A stretch of 64,000 bases of DNA, taken from assembly GCF_907165205.1 (NCBI RefSeq), contig NC_058193.1, positions 39,015,021 to 39,079,020 of the forward strand. The letters run 5' to 3'. This document shows, one piece after another, positions 1 through 12,253 of the stretch (positions are counted from its first letter, which is position 1; every line of letters begins with the position of its first letter). Below the pieces are notes generated by a model. That model was given only the letters and a program-made list of their open reading frames with translations. It searched no databases and had not been told where the DNA came from. This DNA comes from Coccinella septempunctata. Its lineage: Eukaryota > Arthropoda > Insecta > Coleoptera > Coccinellidae. A program made the position numbers and the translations under genes.

Positions 1-3000
1 GTGTTATTTTCACTCTATCCAGATTTTTTATATTAGTTTTCGTCGTTTTCCATGCGCTGTGACCTGTTTCGGGACATTTTCGTGAGTTCGAATTCGCGAA
101 TCCGTCCCTGGCAGTTTGAAAGGCCGTTTTCGGAAGTGTCCGTTCCTTTTTCAGTATCGCCGTCCATTCTCTACCGTTCTGACCCATAAAAATCTCAACA
201 TAGTTTGTACCTCGGGCATCTCATGCATATAAATTCGCTCTTCTACCTACCCGCGTTCCCGGTTTACGACGTTGGCTCGTTAAGACACTTGAGGGTTTCG
301 TTATGTTTGCGTTCATCATGCCACGAGGAGTTAACACCGGTAGTCGTCCGTAATACCAAGTCCGATAATGAAATGTTTTAATACGGTTTCGAAGCATTAT
401 TATAGGTCGGGCGTGGGAAGCTGCGCTACTGAATTCTGGGTACGGGTTGGTTTTTAATTAGGAGCGTTATTATTGATTGCCCGCGGGGGATCGTCGGATA
501 TGTTTTCAGCTCTGATTAGAGAAAGGCGAGCTGACCTAAACAAGCTCAACGCGGTTGTTTCTCGCGTTTATAAGGATTTGTTAACAACAAATTATTTTTC
601 CGCACAAGTCAGTTAGGAACCATCCGTTAATGACACCTATTAATGCTCGATTTCCTATTAATGCATGATTATCGCGGACAACCGAACATAAGTTATCCAA
701 AGAACCTTATTTGTATCAAGTCTCAATTGTAGATGTAAAAGTTCCTGTTGAGTTGATATAAAGCTTTTTGATACCACCACAGAACATCTTATTAGTTGAG
801 GTGTTCTGCGAAGAAAGCTTAAACTTGAGAACAAAACCAGAAAAAACTACCAAATAATGTCAAAACTTTTCTTGAAAACGTAATACAAACTCACTTGGCT
901 TCCATAGCCATCGCTTTTCCAAGGTTTATTAAATGATTAAGACACAAAAAGGATCTGCAAAGATACGATACATTCAATACACTTTTCAATCCTTTTTTTA
1001 TTGTTGATTGGCACCTACATTTTCCAAAAAGCTATTAAAATTTCTTCCTTCCCGATTATCATGCCCTCATTTCGACAAATGAATCAAAATTGCCCAACTT
1101 CTAAGTCGGAGATAAAAACAGGCCGTGGAACTTTCCACATTTTTTCCTTCAAACGACTGCACCCCACCGTATATACTTTCTCTTCCTCTCACCGTGCCAG
1201 AAACACGACAAAAATCCAAAATACGAAACGGTTCTCGCTGAATCGAGCATAGGCGTAGACCATAAACCAGATTCTGCCTTCGTATAATGAATGTACACAA
1301 GACCAGTTCGCGTTCCTGATTATAAATACCAATTACTCCAATAATTCTTTCCGTTTTGCTTGAAAGGCTCGTAATGGGTCCAACAAGGTTGTTAAATGTT
1401 TATGAATTATGAATCGCGAGGAATGGCACAATCGGGATTCAAGAACGACGACAATGAGATCTCAGCCATTTCCAAGGGGTGCTTCAAGGTTCTGAACATG
1501 TCCCGACCAATTTGCGTAGAGCTCACATGCGATAGAAGAAGTACCAATAATAATGACTCTAACCAACTCGATAAAAATCAATTTTTCGCGGTGGTGCTTT
1601 CAAACCAATATCCAGGCTTATTGATTCGGATTCTCCACGTTTTTTCAAACATTTCCCAGAAGGGAAACCGGTCTGTTTCACCCGACAAAGGCCCCCAATA
1701 CTAATTTACCAGACGGAGCTCTCCCACCAGCACATTAAGACTGAGGATAATTAAAATACAACGCGTCCAAACATCTTACCGCATAATTTTCGAATAAATC
1801 TGTACGGAGGAGAAAAAAAATGATAATCGGTAGCAGAGAACCGAAAGACCTGGGATGCCCTTCGGGCCTGAAGGGTAAGAAGATTGACAAATAATTATTA
1901 AACGACGAAATTGTGCTAGTAGCCAAATTAATTTCCATTCCTTCCTAGAAACGCCCGAGTCGATGGTCGTTTCTTATGTTGATGAGGGTCAAATTCGGTG
2001 GCTATGATTTATATAAGCTCGGCTCTCATCCTGAAGGCTGTGAGTTTCACAGATTCGCCTCTGGATGTTACATTGTCTGGTTGGGCCTGACAGTCGATTC
2101 GAAAAATGGTCGAATACTCAATGGAATAAGAATCACTTAAAACGCCCATTTTCCTGGATGCTGCATGGAAATTGATATGGAAATCATACAAAAGCAAGGC
2201 CTCCTAAACTGAACAGTTGATTGAAAATTCAAAAACGATCAAGTGAAACGTTATTCTCCAGATATTGACCAATATAATAGCTCACACCTTTCGAAAAAAT
2301 CAAAAATTGGCTCTCAACTTGGATCCCCTCGAAGGCGAGGCATTTTTTCGAGATGGCATTCGAAAATCGTGCCAGAGAAGGAAAAAAGTTCTAGCCAGCA
2401 ATAGAGAATACTTTGAATCATCTATTCATTCAATTCATTCTGCAGTGAATACATTTTTGACCATAAAAATCGGACCAAATCAATGTGTACTTCCAATTCA
2501 TCCAACATTAGTAATTTTTTCACATTTTAAGAGTTCTCTGATTCCACAAGTTCCTTAGAACAAGGATTATGATGCAGGTATTACGAGAAATCGAATCCTC
2601 CCAGCACCCACCTGCTATTACGTCAAAACCCATGAGATCCCGTCGAAGGAATTGCATCCGAATCTTCCCTTCTTCTGATTTCATTCAGTAGTCAAAATCG
2701 TAACTCGAGTACGAGTTTTTTTCACCCCCACGACAGGAAACTAGAGTTTCGCCTTTCTCAAAGCCCTTTGAACCTCGAAAAACCATCGATCGACTGTAGC
2801 GATTCCCGAAAAGGGATTGAATGCACCGTGTGAACAAATCGCAATGTACAACCCTAGATCGATGCCAAAGTATCGAATGACAACGACTCACCCACGAGAT
2901 CTACGCACAGGTGAGCCCATAAATTGAGACATCGACCAAAGTATCGGATTCGGAATGTACAAGGCACCTCTTTTTCCCCGTACGGTTGCGTCACAAGCTT

Positions 3001-3474
3001 GGAAACTGTCGCAAAAAACGCGCTCGGATGGGCCCGGAGAATGCCATTCAGATATACGCACACATAAGCGTTCCCCGATGGTGGAAAGCTCGGTAAACAC
3101 TCGAGATTTGAAGGACGCAGGTAGAGGATTATTGTTGTTGTGCTTTTAGCTGTTGTCAAGAGTGTAACGACTAATCCTCTTATGGTCTCGAGTAGGATCA
3201 AGTGTGATTGAATGGGCGCAAATACGAGACCTAGTTCCGCATGGTTGGTAAGCAGATTCGAGCACAATGATGCGGGTGGAAATCGGCATAATGCGTTGTT
3301 TTGCTCGACCCTGTAGGATATCCGACGTTTTGAAAGGACGAGAATGGGAGAAATTAAGGAATTTGATATTCATCTCGGTATATTCCTCGAAAGACCCATG
3401 TTAACTCATCGAACACGTAAAGATACGTTTGAGAATCAATTTTTTATGTTTATGTTACCCGAACTTTTGAATTT
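1..3474. other. Non-coding stretch, probable intron or 5' flank of the Sp8-like gene
   Basis: No open frame here resembles a known protein. The frames present are short (up to 137 codons), overlap on both strands and show no domain. No tandem array or transposase was seen. Because the Sp exon at 7661 begins with a splice acceptor, this stretch is most simply intron or upstream flank of that gene. The missing first coding exon, expected to be only a few codons long by analogy with vertebrate Sp7/Sp8/Sp9, could lie here but was not recognisable. Confidence 0.5.
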
Positions 3475-4024
3475 TATTTATATTCTAACAGTGGATTCTT
3501 AAGGTCAAAAGAAACACTTTTTTCCTATACCATTTTTGTCGAATCGGCTCGGTTCAAAAGATACAGGCTGTTGAAAAACCATAAAAAATGTTATTTTTAC
3601 TTATGCCACAAACGGTTTTATCGAATTAAATGAATTTCGGAATGTTGTTTTTCACTTTATTCGATGAACCTTTTTCGAACGCAAGATATCACCCACGTCT
3701 TCCAGTTTTCTCATTATGACCATTACGTACCATAAAAAACACCAAAAATTCAAAGAACCCAACTTTTGAAATTAAGTTGGGAGCTTCTGTAAAATTTGAA
3801 AAATTGGATACATTGGCTGAATGCAACTCTGTTTGAAAGATCCACAGATGCGTAGTATCACAGATTCAACTAGTTATTCTGAAGGTAATTTTGCTTTTCC
3901 AGGGGTGGCACAGCTCATCATGAAAACTTAAAATGACTATATCTTTTTATCAGTGCCGAATTGGAAAAAATGGTATGGGAAAAAAGTGTTTCTTTCGACC
4001 TCAAAAATCTACTGTTAAAATATC
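3475..4024. repeat. Palindromic interspersed repeat, copy 1 (internally deleted)
   Basis: The left end reads like CAGTGGATTCTTAAGGTCAA and the right end carries its reverse complement near 3990-4020, so the element has long inverted ends. The interior shares blocks with five other copies in this window (10358, 23858, 31209, 44712, 47699), including the phrase ACGTCTTCCAGTTTTCTCAT. It is shorter than the roughly 700-bp full copies, so part of the interior is missing. No coding capacity was seen. It behaves like a MITE or foldback element; the superfamily is not assigned. Confidence 0.8.
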
Positions 4025-7000
4025 CTAGTATTGAGGTGGGATCCTTGAGGAAATTCGACAAACCGCACCGGCGTCGGGGGTAGGCACGGTAAACCTCGAA
4101 CGCGGTCGTAAACCCCATTTTGCGCACCAATACAGAAAGGGGTTGACCAAACACCCCAAACATCAAACAACTTAGCGGTTCAGAATAACCCACAAAACAA
4201 GTAAACAAGGCGGCCATGTGTGTCACGCCATCTACGACGTCACAGCTGTCTAGTTTGTGTCTGTCCGTCGGTACACCAATCAATTCTCCATTACGACATA
4301 TCCGATGGCTTTTTCCCTATTTGCCGGCGTTTTATCCTTGTTTATTCTTTATTACGGCAGATATATCATTATTAAAAAGTCATTTCGGTTGATTTACCCC
4401 TCACACCTACGTCTAACACTCCATTTCGCGTCCGATTCATCAATTATTCACGGAATAATGAATTTGTGTTTTGGCTAAGGCCTCGCGCGAGGACTTGGAG
4501 ACATTAAACTAATTAGGAGTCGTTACAGTAATGGCTCGTTTCGATACAGCTCTTTCGTTTTCATGTTCTTTATTATCGAGCCACTTATCGGGCCGCACTC
4601 GCGCAATTTGCAATCTTTTTTCCGCTGCGGCGCGGCAGTTTTCGTAGACTCGCCTAGTCGATGCTATATAAACACCACAAAGCCATAATCGCAACGATAG
4701 TGCTCGCTATCACCCAATAACTCGTATAATTAACAAACAGCTCTGCCTATCTGAATTACCTGCAGTAAAACCTTAAAAATTCAGCCAGTCAAGGAAACTG
4801 TATAATTGTAAGTTGTACTTCTTCCAGACCTACCATGCTTGTCACCTTTACTTCAGTTGGCAACCCTGATATGGCGGTTTCACGAATTCGGTCTAATCAC
4901 CACTGAAATCCGAACAGTTGGCAACAAGAACCCATCCAGTCGGCCCGACATTGAAAAATGACACGGCAGAAACGGCAACGCCGCGCTAGGGTTACCGTCC
5001 ATTAGCGTCCTTTCGTCTCTGCCGAAGGACCTTCGGCTCTCCGTAATAACCCGGCCACTCTTCACGTCTCCCGATTCTTTTTGTGTAGCTATGCGTGTCT
5101 CGCGGGCGACTCGGAGGCGCCAACTTTTCATTACGCCGGTTGATTGAGCCAGCTCCGACCACAGATCGACGAGGAGCACAGAGTTGCACATGCAACAAAG
5201 TTTCGCGTTCCGCGAACGGGATCGTCATTAATCAAGCGGGCCAGGTAGCGTTCGACGTCGGCAACGGCGTCAGCCCCCTCGTCGAGGGGCCTAATGCACG
5301 GCAAACAATGGTAATAAGCGTGAAAGTTTTTATTATACGTGTAAATGTCGGTTCGAGAGTCGTTCGCCGTCCGTTTAGACCGTGATCGATAGCGGGAAAG
5401 GTGCTGAATTCGTCGGCGGTTCTTGTCCGCCGAGTAACATTTCACCATATTCTCAGAAATTGGATAATTTCTCGATATCAATCGTTAACTGATCATGCTT
5501 CATGAAATTCTACCTAAATTCAACCATAAATCTGAAAAAAATATACCTGCAAACACGACAAAGATGCCGAGTTACACTTATAAAGCGCCGATAAGCCTAC
5601 ATTCGGCCGTTTTGCTGTTTTTTCGATTTTCACACGAAACTATGAGGTGAATTCAAACAGTTGTTGCTGGCTTTAGTTCGATACTATTTTCCTGTCAATA
5701 CTGTGAAGAAATGATCCAATTCGGCTGTGAATTCGTAAAGTTATCATACCAAACGCCAATTTATATGGGAAGGCGTAATGAAACGACTCAATTCAATTCG
5801 CTCAAATTGTCACAGCAAGTGCAGGAGGTGATTTCTAGGCATATTTTACGAAGAAAAGTTCATATGGACGTTTGTCCAAAATTGATTCATTCCAAAGATA
5901 TAGGGTGTTGAAGTTAAGTAGGACGAACAATTTCTCAACAATTTTGTATGTTTGCTGTTAAGTTCGAATGCTTTGCGTAACGGATTAACCATAAATGTCT
6001 AGAAAGTGAAGTTGAATCTATTTATTCCCAAATTTTAACGAATTCGATATAGAAAAGTTTATTTACAACGCCTTAACTCAGACGCCTCACGCATTAACAT
6101 CTTCTACCTAGATCTCCAAGAGATTCTCACAGTTTGAATTCAATCTCTACATCAGCGAATGAGTACAACGGGTTAAATGGCCAATCTTCGTCGCGAACCT
6201 TCCAGAAGTTAGCGCCCCAATCTCCGCCGACGGCGTTTACGCGTATTTTTCATCAATTTTCTCGGCGACCAGTCAGTCTGCAGCCTCCAATTTCGATCCG
6301 TCATAAAGTTCAGCGTTCATTAAGCCCTCACGAGGCCTAATTAGGTGGCACCCGACTAGAATTACTCCTCTGCGGCAAATGATGTCCGGCTAATTGGCAC
6401 AGAAACAGAGACCATTGTAAATTAGGACGCCCATAGTTGCGGCGTATTCGGCTTACTATCTGCGGTCGTGTAATTGCGGCGGTCCGTGGTCTAATGAATT
6501 GAATTCTCCATGAAACCAGAGATTTATAGTTGCGCCAGTTATGTGTGCATGCAGATCCTGCACCAACTTCTATATGAAGCTGGCGTACAAAGATATTCTT
6601 CATACCGTCCTAAAAATGGATATCAATGATGGAATTTTGACAGTAAGCGTTCAGGCCTGAGAGGATTTCTTTTGGGAAACCGCGTCGAACTTGTCCGATT
6701 ACTCCGTCAAAATCAACAACCTTCGGCGATTAATTTTAATGAGCGGGATCGTAATTTAGTACATTTTTCGGGACGTAAACGAGTCAAGCTCATCAGACAC
6801 TTCAGGCGAGCGATGAGTCCGTAAATACGGGTCGTTATTTTCATTACTTTATCATTTTTCATAGATCACAGACTGGCACCACAATTATCGATTTCTGCAC
6901 CGTCATTAATAGAACGAATCTGTTCGAAGAGTCATCCTCCGTATCGGCCGGCGCTTATAACGCAACATGAAGACGTACAATAATTAGGGCTCCATTTCAG

Positions 7001-7640
7001 ACGGATCTGTCAGTCCGCTGGCTCCTAATACCTATTGGGGCTCTCTCGGATCTTTTGTCTGCCAGGGCATCGGAAGAGACTCAAAGGTTGCCTGAGTGGT
7101 GTCCTCACAACGAGAGAATATTCGATAAAATTTAATACGCCCAGTGGCATTTTTTGATTGGCGGTCGAGATCCCGAATCGAGATAAGCCGGAGGACGGGG
7201 ATCATTCCATTTCTTTATGTTGGTAGCTACTGTTCGAGGGTACAAATTTATACGGCTAAGATGAGTCGAGAGGAGTTTCATGAATAAATAATGAAGATTG
7301 AGGATGATGCACATTTCTCATATCGGTAATTCGTTCGTATGGCCTCTTCGACCATTGCTACAGGGGGTTAATATTTCAAGATTCGAGACCCTGGTACACT
7401 GACATTCGATAGTCTTCGGCCTGTAATTGAAAATAGGGAACTTTATTGATTTACCATTAGTATTCAATCAACCTAATCCCATTAGATTTTCCGATATTCA
7501 CTTAGCACTCTCCAGCACTTTGCCTCATATGATTTATATCGTGACACCTAAATGAATACGCTCCTAAAGCTCAGTAAGCCACTCTTTCTCTCAACCTCAA
7601 CCATAAATTCCCATATACATTAATTTTATCAAATTACTAA
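4025..7640. other. Non-coding stretch upstream of the Sp8-like exon, with GC-rich patches
   Basis: No gene is supported. The segment about 4950-5450 is clearly more GC-rich than its surroundings, and short frames are open there on both strands, as expected of GC-rich non-coding DNA rather than of one gene. Another less AT-rich patch lies around 6880-7100. Both are free of the repeats seen elsewhere, so they are candidate regulatory islands in the presumed intron. No promoter element could be assigned. Confidence 0.45.
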
Positions 7641-7660
7641 ATGCGATTTCTTTGTTTCAG
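7641..7660 (+). other. 3' splice acceptor of the terminal Sp8-like exon
   Basis: A pyrimidine-rich run, TTTCTTTGTTTCAG, ends at 7660. The coding frame continues upstream only to a TTG inside this tract, which cannot be the real start. Coding therefore begins at GAC (7661). The intron sits between whole codons (phase 0), which matches an upstream exon ending on a complete codon. Confidence 0.9.
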
Positions 7661-8992
7661 GACCATCCCAGTCTGAGGGGAACGCCACTGGCTATGCTAG
7701 CCGCCCAATGCAACAAGCTCTCGAGCAAGTCACCTCCTCCACTGGCGGACGCGGCTGTTGGAAAGGGTTTCCACCCGTGGAAGAAGAGTCCGCAAGGGGC
7801 CCCGTCTCCAGGAAGCACCAACGTTTCGGTGGCCAACTCTCTGGCGTCCCAGCGTTCTTCCTCGGGCAACACCTCCTACACCAGCAGATCGGTGATGACC
7901 TCCTGCGCCAGCGTCCCGACCACTGCTTCCTACGGAAGCGACCTGTATTTTCCCGGGGCCACTACTCAACCTTCGGTAGCCGACAATTCGCACCATCATC
8001 ATCATCAGAGTTCTTTGCTCGGTAAAGTCGAAGGTGCCGCCACCGCCCATCATGCTGCGCTCGGTTCGGTTTACTCCAGACACCCGTACGAATCTTGGCC
8101 GTTCAACACGATGTCCACTGCCACTCACCACGGCGGAATCAAGAGCGACTCAGTCGGAGGCGCTAACGCTTGGTGGGACGTCCATTCCACCGCTGGCAGT
8201 TGGCTAGATATGAGCGGCGCCGCTGGTATGCACGCCCAAATGGCCGCCGCCAATTATTCCTCGGATTACTCCAGTCTTACACATTCCTTGGCCGCCTCCA
8301 ACCATCTACTCTCTTCGGGGCAACACCTACTACAAGACACCTACAAATCCATGTTGCCTGGGGCTCAGAGCGTCACTGCATCTTTCGGCCTCCACACCGG
8401 TCCGGCATCATCCCCAACCGGGGGCGCTGGAAGTTTACCACCCCAAGTACCTTCTCCAAGATCGCAGAGGAGATACACCGGTAGAGCAACTTGCGACTGT
8501 CCAAACTGCCAGGAAGCTGAAAGGTTGGGCCCTGCTGGCGTTCACCTGAGAAAAAAGAACATCCACAGCTGCCACATACCTGGATGCGGTAAAGTTTACG
8601 GTAAAACGTCGCACTTGAAAGCCCATCTGAGGTGGCACACCGGCGAGAGACCCTTCGTTTGCAACTGGTTGTTCTGCGGTAAAAGATTCACCAGGTCCGA
8701 CGAGTTACAGAGGCATCTCAGGACCCATACGGGCGAAAAACGTTTCGCTTGTCCCATTTGCAACAAGCGTTTCATGAGGTCGGATCACCTAGCCAAGCAC
8801 GTTAAGACCCACAACGGTACGGGCAAGAAGGGAAGTTCAGAGTCTTGCAGCGATTCGGAAGAGAACAGTCAGAGCGATTTAACGAATAACGTGAATTCTC
8901 CAGCTTCTATCAACCAGACGCCACCACCATCATCTAACATGGGTCTGGATATGGTCACAGGGTTAGATGTGAAGTCTCCGGGCTTGGTTTGA
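7661..8992 (+). CDS. Sp8: Sp8/Sp9-class zinc-finger transcription factor, 3'-terminal coding exon
   Basis: This exon encodes 443 residues plus a TGA stop. It is the main body of an Sp-family transcription factor, a nuclear protein that binds GC/GT boxes; in beetles and flies this class is known for appendage outgrowth. Counting from GAC at 7661: Sp box TPLAMLAAQCNKL at 8-20; GKGFHPWKK at 34-42; HPYESWPF at 141-148; WWDV at 171-174 followed by SWLDM; Btd box CDCPNCQEAERLGPAG at 278-293; then three C2H2 fingers with C304/C309/H322/H326, C334/C339/H352/H356 and C364/C367/H380/H384 (DNA 8570-8812). The second and third fingers carry the RSDELQRH and RSDHLAKH recognition helices. The WWDV, SDYSSL and HLLSSGQHLL blocks place it with Sp8/Sp9 rather than Sp1-4 or Sp5. 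The N-terminus is incomplete: a short upstream exon is expected, although ATG at 7694 inside the Sp box is a possible in-frame start. A serine-rich acidic tail follows the fingers. The frame is fully open. Buttonhead is the main alternative, but it lacks the N-terminal Sp8/9 blocks. Confidence 0.96.
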   Translation, partial: DHPSLRGTPLAMLAAQCNKLSSKSPPPLADAAVGKGFHPWKKSPQGAPSPGSTNVSVANSLASQRSSSGNTSYTSRSVMTSCASVPTTASYGSDLYFPGATTQPSVADNSHHHHHQSSLLGKVEGAATAHHAALGSVYSRHPYESWPFNTMSTATHHGGIKSDSVGGANAWWDVHSTAGSWLDMSGAAGMHAQMAAANYSSDYSSLTHSLAASNHLLSSGQHLLQDTYKSMLPGAQSVTASFGLHTGPASSPTGGAGSLPPQVPSPRSQRRYTGRATCDCPNCQEAERLGPAGVHLRKKNIHSCHIPGCGKVYGKTSHLKAHLRWHTGERPFVCNWLFCGKRFTRSDELQRHLRTHTGEKRFACPICNKRFMRSDHLAKHVKTHNGTGKKGSSESCSDSEENSQSDLTNNVNSPASINQTPPPSSNMGLDMVTGLDVKSPGLV

Positions 8993-9475
8993 GCTAGGTG
9001 GGGCCCAGCGCTGCTCTATCCAGGGTTTCATCACTAGCGCAAGCGGCTCCAAGTGTGATTATGTAAAGACTTGTAAAATAATTCTTAGTCACTTTGAAGA
9101 TTTAAACTGCTAAATTCTTATGTTACTCGATTTCATATAAGAATGAAATTTGTTATTTACATAAATCGTAACTCTGTATATATTGTGGATTAAGAGAATT
9201 ATGCTTGAAATTTTATTGTACATATTATAAATAATTTTAATCTATCCGAACAGATTAGGTGAGGAGAAAATGATATACATAATTAGATTGCGTTACATAT
9301 CAATATAAAGGGTCTACCTTCAGACGCGCAATCGCACAGATTTATTTATGAATATGAACGTGATATTAATGTAAAATACGACGTAATCGTTTGTGTTGCA
9401 GAATATTAATGTTTTTCTCTCCGCCAAAGATCTGTTATATTGTAAATTGTGAACAATAAATATATGTATAAATCG
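8993..9475 (+). other. Sp8: 3' UTR of the Sp8-like gene with polyadenylation signal at 9455-9460
   Basis: After the TGA the sequence becomes AT-rich and non-coding. A canonical AATAAA lies at 9455-9460, followed by a GT-rich tract (TTTTGTGACTTGTTG, from 9485) that fits a downstream cleavage element. Cleavage would fall near 9475. This is the only AATAAA with a good downstream element noticed in the first 500 bases after the stop. A longer alternative 3' end cannot be excluded. Confidence 0.65.
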
Positions 9476-10357
9476 TACTAAACGCTTTTGTGACTTGTTG
9501 ACATTAAATATAATTTTCGAATTTGACTCAACATCTGGTTTAATTTTCACACCCTCATATATATTCATTCAAGTGGCTAACCCAACGAAAAACACAATGA
9601 AGGTGAGTATAAGACCATAATTTCTATTCAAACTAAAATGTATTGATCTAATATTATACCAATACTAGTTGTAGAGTGAAAATCACAAAAGGTCATGCCT
9701 TCGAAAACACATTTTTTCAACTTTGAACTCTCCAAATTTTTCAAAATTGGAGAAGAAAGAAGAATTGTCTTAATATAATATCAACATAATTGATTTTTCT
9801 TGAGCTCAGGCTGTTAGATCGTTTGCTCATCAGCCTGAGAAATATCATGAAGTACTCCTTGTATGTTAACAATCTCAGATCTTGTTCGATTTGCAAGAGT
9901 ATAATTAGATAATAAAAAGCACAGGGACTATATTTTCCCCGATGTCAAACTGAATCAGGGATTACTCGATTAAATGCGCAAAATTAAATCCCCAAAATCT
10001 CCCCCAAATCAGTAGGGACAGCGAAAGATCAAACATTATTCTGAATTAGTGTCTCTAATTGAAAGGCACTATATCGAAAACACAGAGGGTGACTGATGAT
10101 AGCCTAATCTGATAAAACTGTTAGCTCTTCAACGCATTGCCAAAGCCAGAATATTATTAGCAAACTGTGCAATCACGCTGTGCGGTTTAGATTGGGAGTA
10201 ATAATTTCACAATAGGGCACAACTCGCACAGGGTTGTATTCGAGGACATGGAGCTATGAAAAAAGTTCGCAACCACCCACCATCCAAAATTAAGCATTAC
10301 ATCTTTTTCAAAAACTAATAAATTGATGTGAAGGGGGATTTTCTACGTCTCGTCTAT
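9476..10357. other. Non-coding stretch after the Sp8-like gene
   Basis: AT-rich DNA with no open frame of note, no tandem repeat and no recognisable transposon. Nothing is supported here. Confidence 0.6.
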
Positions 10358-11054
10358 ACAGGGTGAGTCTTTGACTCGTGTGAAGATTTTAACAGTAGTA
10401 CCTAGATTCTTGAGTTCAAAAGAAATACTTTGTTCCTATAACATTTTTTCCGATTCGGCCCTGATAAAAATATATATCATAATGAGCTGTGCCTCTCTTG
10501 GAAAAACAAAATTACCTACAGAATAACTAAATCTGTGACACTACAGATCTCTGGATCTTTTAAAAACAGTTGCATTTGCTCAAAGTTCCCAATTTTTCGA
10601 ATTTCACAGATATTTTTCATTTTTGAACATCAAATTACTCAAAAACGGCGCATCAAACGAGAAAATGTGAAGAATACATAAATTTTATTCTACAAAACGT
10701 TCAAATATTCATTAGATAGAGTACAACTTAGTTTCAAGAGTTAGGTTCTTTGAATTTTGGCTATTTTCGTGGTACGTAATGGTCCCAATGAGAAAACTGG
10801 AAGACGTGGGTGATATCTTGTGTTCTGAAATGAATGAAACAAATGAATGAAACACTATATTCCGAAATTCATTTCATTCAATAGAACCGTTTGTGAGATA
10901 GGACTAAAAATAACATTTTTTTCATGATTTTTCAACCGCCTGTATCTTTTAAACTGAGTCGATTAGGAAAAAATAGTAAAGGAAAAGAGTATTTCTTTCG
11001 ACCCCAAGAATCTACTGTTGAAATATTTGTACGAGTCAAAGCCACCCCCTGAAT
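10358..11054. repeat. Palindromic interspersed repeat, copy 2 (near full length, about 697 bp)
   Basis: It starts with ACAGGGTGAGTCTTTGACTC and ends with the degraded reverse complement, passing through ATCTACTGTTGAAATATTTG and a GAGTCAAAG segment near 11040. The inverted ends exceed 80 bases. The interior carries GAAAACTGGAAGACGTGGG (near 10793) and CAGATATTTTTCATTTTTGA (near 10607), both found in the other copies. No coding frame is present. It is a MITE-like or foldback repeat of unassigned class. Confidence 0.85.
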
Positions 11055-12251
11055 ACACTGCTCAACAATTGACAAGGATCACGTAGGTATAACTTTCTCT
11101 TTATCCAACGCTTTTGGGTCAGTGATTCCTTTCAATTGTTCAGCAGTGTAGTTTTGGATCAAGGCTACGAATACAAAAATACATAATTTGAATCAAAATG
11201 TTCCCCATGTTCATTGTGTCGAACAAAGATGTTAAAAACAGAGGATACGAATTGTAAAACAAATAAACCTCACTAGAAAAGAGATCACATATCTTTAACA
11301 AACGTTAACGTCATCTGACAGCGACCTGTTCTGTGTCGACTATCATTCAACTCTCCTTCATACATTTATGCCACATCTTTACATATTTACGAGCTATGCT
11401 TGGATTTCCTCCTTCCTATTCTTGTGGAAATTTACCCCCAATAACTGAAAGAAGTTGAAACCAATAAATTTGAGACATAAATCGTATAAACTCCAATCTT
11501 ATCTTGAGTTATTAGCAGATTTTCTTGTTGGCGTGTGACCAGTTTTGAATTTAGGCATTCGTCGATTTTTTTTCCTCAGTTTGTGATTCATGGATAAGAA
11601 AATTCTTAAATAACGAGTCCATTGGTCAAATACCCAGCATTTTTCCTTGGCCATTCGAATAAAGCTCATCCAGCTACCAACGTATCGACCAACACATAAT
11701 CTCCAACCCCCCTAGAACGGCCCTGTCCCTCTCCAATCCCTGGATACCACTAATAATCCAGACAATACGGCACGAGCAGTATATTCGTTTCCATTAGGAG
11801 AGACTCCCTGAATTGATGACGGCACCGGGGGGGCCCCCGATATGATTAAACCGAATGTAGAGAGAATTCCGGGGGTATTTTAACAATTCAAACTCTCACT
11901 CGTTGCGGTCGCTCGCGGTAGATTGCATGGGGTCCATTTACTCCGATGTACGCGTACCAGAAGCCAGATTGGATATAAATTTTATTCTCGGTTTTATGGC
12001 CGATTGCCGACGGGGTATTTTCAATTGAGCGTTGGGAAAATAAACAGACCCTCAACGATGTCGCATCGATTAAATTATGTTCACTTTATTCGGAGTAGAT
12101 TCGGCAGTGGAAATATGCCCCGATCTTATCGAAACTGCGCTACCCAATTCGAACAATTTCCTTTCGAATATGTCTTCACTATTCTCCGCAAACAAACGTC
12201 ATAACGAGAGATTCTTTAGAGTTGACTATGAGTTTCCTACTTTTTCAGAAC
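11055..12251. other. Non-coding stretch
   Basis: No supported gene. A small GC palindrome (CCGGGGGGGCCCCCG) sits at about 11826. Open frames at 11923-12274 overlap each other and do not look like a protein family. Nothing else was seen. Confidence 0.55.
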
Positions 12252-12253
12252 TA

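Noticed and set aside
2854..3267. 137-codon minus-strand frame, one of the longest outside the Sp gene
   Set aside because: It overlaps other frames on both strands and has no domain or repeat homology.
7652..7660. Apparent start of the Sp frame upstream of the splice site
   Set aside because: The codon is TTG and lies within the pyrimidine tract and AG of a splice acceptor, so these three codons are intronic.
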